Part shown: in pieces, positions 8,965 through 12,500 of the stretch
Layout: every line of letters begins with the position of its first letter
How positions within the stretch are numbered: position 1 is the first letter of the stretch
Assembly: GCA_958430865.1 (NCBI GenBank)
Contig: CAUDNR010004236.1
Span: 1,772-14,271 of the forward strand
Reading direction: 5' to 3'
Length of the DNA stretch: 12,500 bases
Origin: Entrophospora sp. SA101
Taxonomy: Eukaryota > Glomeromycota > Glomeromycetes > Entrophosporales > Entrophosporaceae
Translations under genes and position numbers: made by a program
Notes under the pieces: model-generated
Database searches by the model: none
Seen by the model: the letters and a program-made list of their open reading frames with translations, nothing else
What the model was told of the DNA's origin: nothing

Positions 8965-9767
8965 GGTCCCATAATATTACGCAAAGGCACATTGGACTTG
9001 GATCTTGTATTAAAAGATGGCAGCATAGTGTTTGTGAAATGTATACTAAAAACATCTGATGAGCTATATATTTTACCACACTATCAAGCCATTGGAAGTA
9101 CTGGAAATAGATAATGAAGCATTAATTGTAATGCCATACCTTAAAACTTTGTCTAAATTGGAAAACATTGACATGAATACATGGAATTCAATTTGCATAC
9201 AGCTTCTAGAAGTAAACAGATTTTTATGTGAATTCTGATTTTTTATCACCTTTGGTTCTTGTTAACCACTGTTTTAGGCTGTAAGTTTTATGCATGATCT
9301 TAATATTGATCATCTTGACCTTAAAGCAGATAATACTGTTTTTGATCCTCAGACAAAACAAATTTTTATAATTGACTTTGGTCATGCTAAGAAGTGAGAC
9401 CACAACAGAAAATTTTGTAGCATTGTTGGCACAACTGGGTTTCGAGCACCAGAGGTAAGCAAGGAAAATAATTATGATGACATTGGAAGAAGTTATTAAA
9501 AGATTGGGTTTGGTATGTATAAATGATTGCTACATTTTAAATTTTTTAAAAATAAATTTTCATCTATAATTGCTGCTATAACAACATCAGTATTTATTCT
9601 AGTTAATTTATTTGGTAAAATAGCATTTTGATATACCAGACAATATGATATATAGGTTTCAGGTTCTTCGATGTCCTGATGTCTCTAGTCGGCCATCTAC
9701 TAATGAAATGTTAGATATGTGCTTGGCTTGGACATCCTTGCTCTTGCACATACCCTCAATCATTTGA
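8965..9767 (+). pseudogene. Ser/Thr protein kinase pseudogene
   Basis: Kinase motifs occur in the correct order but in different frames. GPIILRKGTL and FVKCILK (about 8965-9053) give the N-lobe with the VAIK-type lysine. HTIKPLEVLEIDNEALIVMP (9077-9136) and NTWNSICIQLLE follow in a +1 frame after an apparent deletion of part of the N-lobe. A 66-bp intron at 9212-9277 has intact splice sites. Next come SFMHDLNIDHLDLKADN (catalytic loop), IIDFG (DFG) and GTTGFRAPE (APE). An in-frame TGA follows DFGHAKK, at about 9395. After SKENNYD the frame breaks again. EEVIKRLGL (9486-9512) precedes a possible second intron (9513-9662), and RCPDVSSRPSTNEML ends the C-lobe near 9740. Catalytic residues are still readable, but the stop and at least two frameshifts make it non-functional. 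It resembles the expanded kinases of Glomeromycotina (inference). Confidence 0.85.
9212..9277 (+). other. Fossil intron inside the kinase pseudogene
   Basis: GTAAAC at the 5' end and TTTTAG at the 3' end separate QLLE from AVSFMHDL in phase 0. Its persistence shows that the pseudogene arose by genomic duplication or in-place decay, not by retrotransposition of a spliced mRNA. Confidence 0.75.
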
Positions 9768-9788
9768 AAATTTTCCTCAAAACTTGGC

Positions 9789-9800
9789 CTTTGCTCTTCA
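9789..9800. repeat. Left 12-bp direct repeat (putative target-site duplication)
   Basis: CTTTGCTCTTCA is repeated exactly at 10023-10034. The bases just outside the match differ on both sides, so the repeat is exactly 12 bp. It borders a 222-bp segment with inverted termini. Confidence 0.65.
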
Positions 9801-10022
9801 GTCAGTAGAGATTCCGTATAACTTTTCAATTCCATATACTATTTATTTTTGTTCCGTACTAGTACACTTTTATTTTTTAATTTTTGTACGGAATTTGTGA
9901 ATTCTGAAAAGGTTGATTGGTGGGGGCCAGTCTGTACGATCTTTGATTCCATATTTTGTTCCATACAAAGCATGATTTACTACAGAGGCGCAGATGTACG
10001 GAATACGGAACCTGCATAGACT
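9801..10022. mobile_element. MITE-like non-autonomous element, 222 bp
   Basis: The segment lies between two identical 12-bp direct repeats. Its left end, GTCAGTAGAGATTCCGTAT, and the reverse complement of its right end (10003-10021) agree at 14 of 19 positions, including the 8-base TTCCGTAT core. Further copies of the core occur inside: TTCCGTAC at 9852-9859, GTACGGAA at 9886-9893 and GTACGGAAT at 9996-10004, so the interior can also fold. There is no coding capacity. The 9-12 bp duplication size would suit a Mutator-like parent better than an 8-bp hAT type, but the family cannot be assigned. It may have inserted in the decayed kinase region. Confidence 0.55.
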
Positions 10023-10034
10023 CTTTGCTCTTCA
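10023..10034. repeat. Right 12-bp direct repeat (putative target-site duplication)
   Basis: This is an exact second copy of the 12-base sequence at 9789-9800, immediately after the inverted terminus of the MITE-like segment. Confidence 0.65.
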
Positions 10035-10269
10035 AGGTACTGCTGTATGAGTCTAGATAACTTAAAAGTGCATCTCTAGTATATCAAATGGATCAATTTG
10101 ATTTGTTTACATTAGAATAGAATGGACCATTAAATGTAAAACAAGCCATGATTGGCTTATTTTAACACAAATGTTGTCTATATAGAAGATATATATATGT
10201 TATTAGAAATTTCTGATGTTTAAATTGTAGAAGTTCAAGCTCCCAAATTACTTGTTATTTTTCTATGTG

Positions 10270-10418
10270 CCTGATAATATATGATTAAGCCCTGCTGGCC
10301 ATCTACTCTATGAATTAAAAAGAGCAATTGATGAAATTTGCTAAAAAGAGATTCTAATCAAGAAGAAACTGCCAAAGCCCAAAATTTGTTAATTAATCAA
10401 ATTGATGAAAATCAATAA
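10270..10418 (+). pseudogene. Second kinase C-lobe relic with C-terminal tail
   Basis: The DNA GGCCATCTACT (10297-10307) matches the RPST motif region of the first kinase relic, with the Arg codon changed to TGG (W). YELKRAIDEIC follows in a shifted frame. After a TAA and another frame change, KRDSNQEETAKAQNLLINQ and IDENQ lead to a double TAA (10416-10421). The tail beyond RPST differs from the first relic, so this looks like the end of a separate kinase gene copy, not a direct continuation. Only the C-terminal end survives. Confidence 0.55.
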
Positions 10419-10801
10419 TAATTCAAATTTTAGTAAGATCAAAAGATCTTATAAAACAATATGTTATATCACATTTATTTTCTATAGGGTCGGCTAAAAC
10501 AAAATTAAAGAATCTCTGCATGCGAATGTATTATAAAATTACAATACTCTTATTGCCGCATTGCACGCACACATATACACATGTTAAAAATCAAACGATA
10601 TGAACAAAAACTTTATCAATATATATTTTTAGCAGAGATGAATATATAAGTCAGAAAATTAAATTTTACAAATTTGTGACGTTAGCTATCTAGATATTTA
10701 AAATAGAAGTTTCCTTTTTCATCATTCTTTTCCGTGTCACGTTTTTCACCATTCTTTTCAACCCACGATTTTATAACCATAGCTTCGACAATAATGTATA
10801 G
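10419..10801. other. Intergenic, with a small 27-bp-period repeat
   Basis: No gene is seen. At 10715-10759 two near-identical 18-bp stretches (TTTTTCAYCATTCTTTTC) lie 27 bp apart and differ at one base. The rest is ordinary AT-rich DNA. Confidence 0.5.
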
Positions 10802-11222
10802 GAACTTATGTTCAGCCACCATAACTCGGTGTTCAATAACTCCCTTATAAATTGCAAAATCTGTTAGTTATTTTATCAAAATTGTCTAAGTTTATAAAGG
10901 GAAATACTACCGTGAGAGATTTCTTTCCTTGTACTATGATAGATTCCTCCAACTTTTTTTGTGAGAAACTACTCCAACTTCTTTCCTTGTGCCGTGAGAG
11001 ATTCCTTCGACCTCTTGCCTTGTTTTTCAGATTCTACCAAGAACTTATATTCGATAACCCTCTTCATAAATAACAAACCTGTTAGTTATTTTATCGAATT
11101 TGTTCAGGTTTATAAAGGGAAATACTACCGTGAGAGATTCCTCCGACTTTTTTCCTTGTACTGTGAGGGATTCCTCCAACTTGTTTGCAGACTCTTTTCC
11201 TCGTTTTTCATATTCTGTTAAA
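10802..11222. repeat. 218-bp tandem duplication with internal minisatellite-like motif
   Basis: The second copy lies 218 bp from the first throughout: CTGTTAGTTATTTTATC at 10861 and 11079, and a 32-bp exact match at 10890-10921 and 11108-11139. Both copies begin with GAACTTAT (10802 and 11041) and the second is shorter at its right end. Inside each copy a degenerate unit of about 30 bp recurs, with the core GTGAGAGATTCCTYCRAC followed by CTTTCCTTGT. Frames of 73 and 86 codons at 10852-11073 and 10961-11221 arise from these repeats and are not thought to be genes. Confidence 0.9.
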
Positions 11223-11584
11223 AATTCTATGTTCTAGATAATTTAGTATAGGTACGAGTTGAGATTCTACGAGCACCAGGAGACGAAACATGAGTTGAGG
11301 TTCCCAATTAGGCGTGGTAGAAAAGTACGAATCAGGTTAGACATTGCGCGAATGGTTTGATCAAATGGGATATATGTGTGATATATGTGTGTGTGAGAAC
11401 ATAATTTATTGCGCAAAATTTTTTTTTTAACGAACGTAGTCTTAAAATTGTATGATTGATTACGCAGTCAGTACAAAACATAATTACATAATGCATGACT
11501 CCCTCCCCCGTGATACCATAAAAGGTATTCTTTTTTATTCAAAGTTTGTGAAAAATCATCTTTTTAAAAAAAAATTACTCCTCA
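11223..11584 (+). other. Upstream region of the BTB-BACK gene
   Basis: This is non-coding. An 11-bp unit GATATATGTGT is tandemly repeated at 11369-11379 and 11380-11390 and followed by a GT run. The last 60 bases before the ATG are A/T-rich with T and A runs. Regulatory sequence for the gene at 11585 should lie here. Confidence 0.5.
11517..11526 (+). promoter_or_regulatory. TATA-like element CATAAAAGG
   Basis: CCATAAAAGG sits about 60 bp before the ATG at 11585, a distance compatible with a core promoter. It is also the centre of a short inverted repeat (TACC...GGTA). Inferred from sequence resemblance only. Confidence 0.35.
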
Positions 11585-11589
11585 ATGTC

Positions 11590-11627
<38 letters not shown>

Positions 11628-12500
11628 GCCTTTTGTCTTTAGAAAGTTTCAATACATTATTTAATAGATTTATTGATTCTAATGAAGATAACTTGCCATT
11701 AAAATATATCGGTCAACTTGTAAATGATTTAACAAAATTATTGAATGGAACGGATTATTATGATGTAGAGATTAAAGTAGGGGCGGATGAGGAGGATGTT
11801 AGAACCTTTAAAGCTCATTCAACTATTTTGAAAGCAAGATCATCATATTTTAAAACAGCATTATCAGATAATTGGATAAAAAGATATGATGATGGTGGCA
11901 TTATTTTATTTGAAAAAGGAAATATTTCTTCAAAAATATTTGAAGTTCTTTTAATGTAAGAAGAATAATTTAATTTGACCCATTATAATTTAGTTTGTTG
12001 ATTCATTCTACACACACACACACGCATATATATTTTTATAAATTTACAAATAAATAATTTTTTTTAAAAAGATATATTTACAATGGAATTATTGATACAA
12101 AAAATCTGAATCCAGATGAAATTCTTGAACTTCTTTGTATGTGTGATGAATTAGATGTTAATGAATTAATTGACCATCTACAAAAATCACTTGATCATCA
12201 AAGAAAAAGAATGGATTCAACAAAATCTAGCTTACATTCATAAAATTTCATCCAAACACCAATCATTCAGTTTACTTCAAGAATACTGTAATGATATATT
12301 TTATGAGAACCCAGAATTATTCTTAAAATCTAATGTGGAGTTTAAAGATATAGAAGAATCGATGCTTATATCCATATTGGCAAAAGATGATTTAGAAATG
12401 AAGGAAATAGATATCTGGGATTGTGCCATTCAATGGGGGATTGGACAAAATGACGAATTGAAAAAAGATATTTCTGAATGGAACAATGATAATTTCATTG
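11585..12500 (+). CDS. BTB-BACK domain protein, partial at right edge, apparent frameshift
   Basis: Exon 1 is 11585-11955, a GT-AG intron runs 11956-12071 (116 bp) and exon 2 runs from 12072 past the window end. Residues 3-14 are a poly-Asn run. A BTB domain starts near residue 57: YYDVEIKVG, FKAHSTILKARSSYF (75-89) and IFEVLL/IYIYNGII across the splice. BTB domains mediate dimerisation and often recruit substrates to Cullin-3 ligases. A BACK domain follows. As written, the frame of exon 2 reads ELIDHLQKSLDHQ and stops at 12241-12243 (180 residues). From 12188 to 12500 the +1 frame is open and reads as normal BACK sequence (EWIQQNLAYIHK, LLQEYCNDIFYENPE, IWDCAIQWGIGQN). The shift maps to the A5 run at 12182-12186; removing one A in register gives LQNHLI. 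It may be a sequencing error, an allele or a new pseudogene. Kelch or TLDc domains, common after BACK in this group, could lie beyond the window. Confidence 0.85.
11591..11626 (+). repeat. (AAT)12 microsatellite coding poly-Asn
   Basis: Twelve uninterrupted AAT codons directly follow ATG-TCT of the BTB gene. The run is pure at DNA level, so its length is likely to vary between strains or nuclei without breaking the frame. Confidence 0.95.

Noticed and set aside
9455..9460. GTAAGC as a splice donor in the kinase relic
   Set aside because: The bases read naturally as coding text after RAPE (VSKENNYD), as expected for this kinase segment, so an intron is not needed there.
10852..11221. Two overlapping plus-strand frames of 73 and 86 codons
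   Set aside because: They fall inside the 218-bp tandem duplication and come from its periodic units; no domain or start context supports them.

Overview
This window looks like a piece of a nuclear fungal genome. It is very AT-rich. Its genes are split by short introns (66-116 bp) with GTAAGT/GTAATA/GTAAAT-type donors and TAG or AAG acceptors. Its protein families are a WD40-like/ion-transport fusion, BTB-BACK proteins and degenerate Ser/Thr kinases, mixed with dead copies and small repeats. This combination fits an arbuscular mycorrhizal fungus of the Rhizophagus irregularis type. That assignment is inferred from family content and intron style; no database was searched.

Layout. Positions 1-650 are non-coding and end in a (TA)n/(TTTA)n promoter-like tract. 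Positions 651-4167 (+) hold a five-exon gene for a 1063-residue protein. It has a WD40-like N-terminal half and a six-helix-type ion-transport domain that stops after the S5-like helix; a duplicated coiled-coil heptad segment follows where the pore and S6 should be. Positions 4168-5266 separate convergent genes and carry a possible minus-strand coding relic and a TTA-type microsatellite. Positions 5267-6426 (-) hold a complete five-exon PIG-L family gene (GlcNAc-PI de-N-acetylase, the second step of GPI anchor synthesis). Its HPDDE and GHxNH motifs are intact, and it carries a Ser-rich insertion.

Positions 6427-11584 form a gene-poor zone with decayed material. It contains an unrecognised 98-codon ORF, a BTB/BACK relic (8071-8253) related to the gene at the right edge, and a perfect 10-bp hairpin. 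It also contains a kinase pseudogene (8965-9767), a MITE-like insertion flanked by 12-bp direct repeats (9789-10034), a second kinase C-lobe relic (10270-10418) and a 218-bp tandem duplication (10802-11222). Positions 11585-12500 (+) begin a BTB-BACK gene that runs off the window. It has a poly-Asn N-terminus and an apparent one-base frameshift in an A5 run; the relic at 8071-8253 carries A4 at the matching place.

The three genes do not form a pathway: one is a membrane sensor/channel-like protein, one is housekeeping GPI-anchor synthesis, and one is a BTB adaptor. The repeated theme is birth and death of members of expanded families (ion-transport, kinase, BTB), seen as deletion, frameshift, insertion and relic copies within 12.5 kb.
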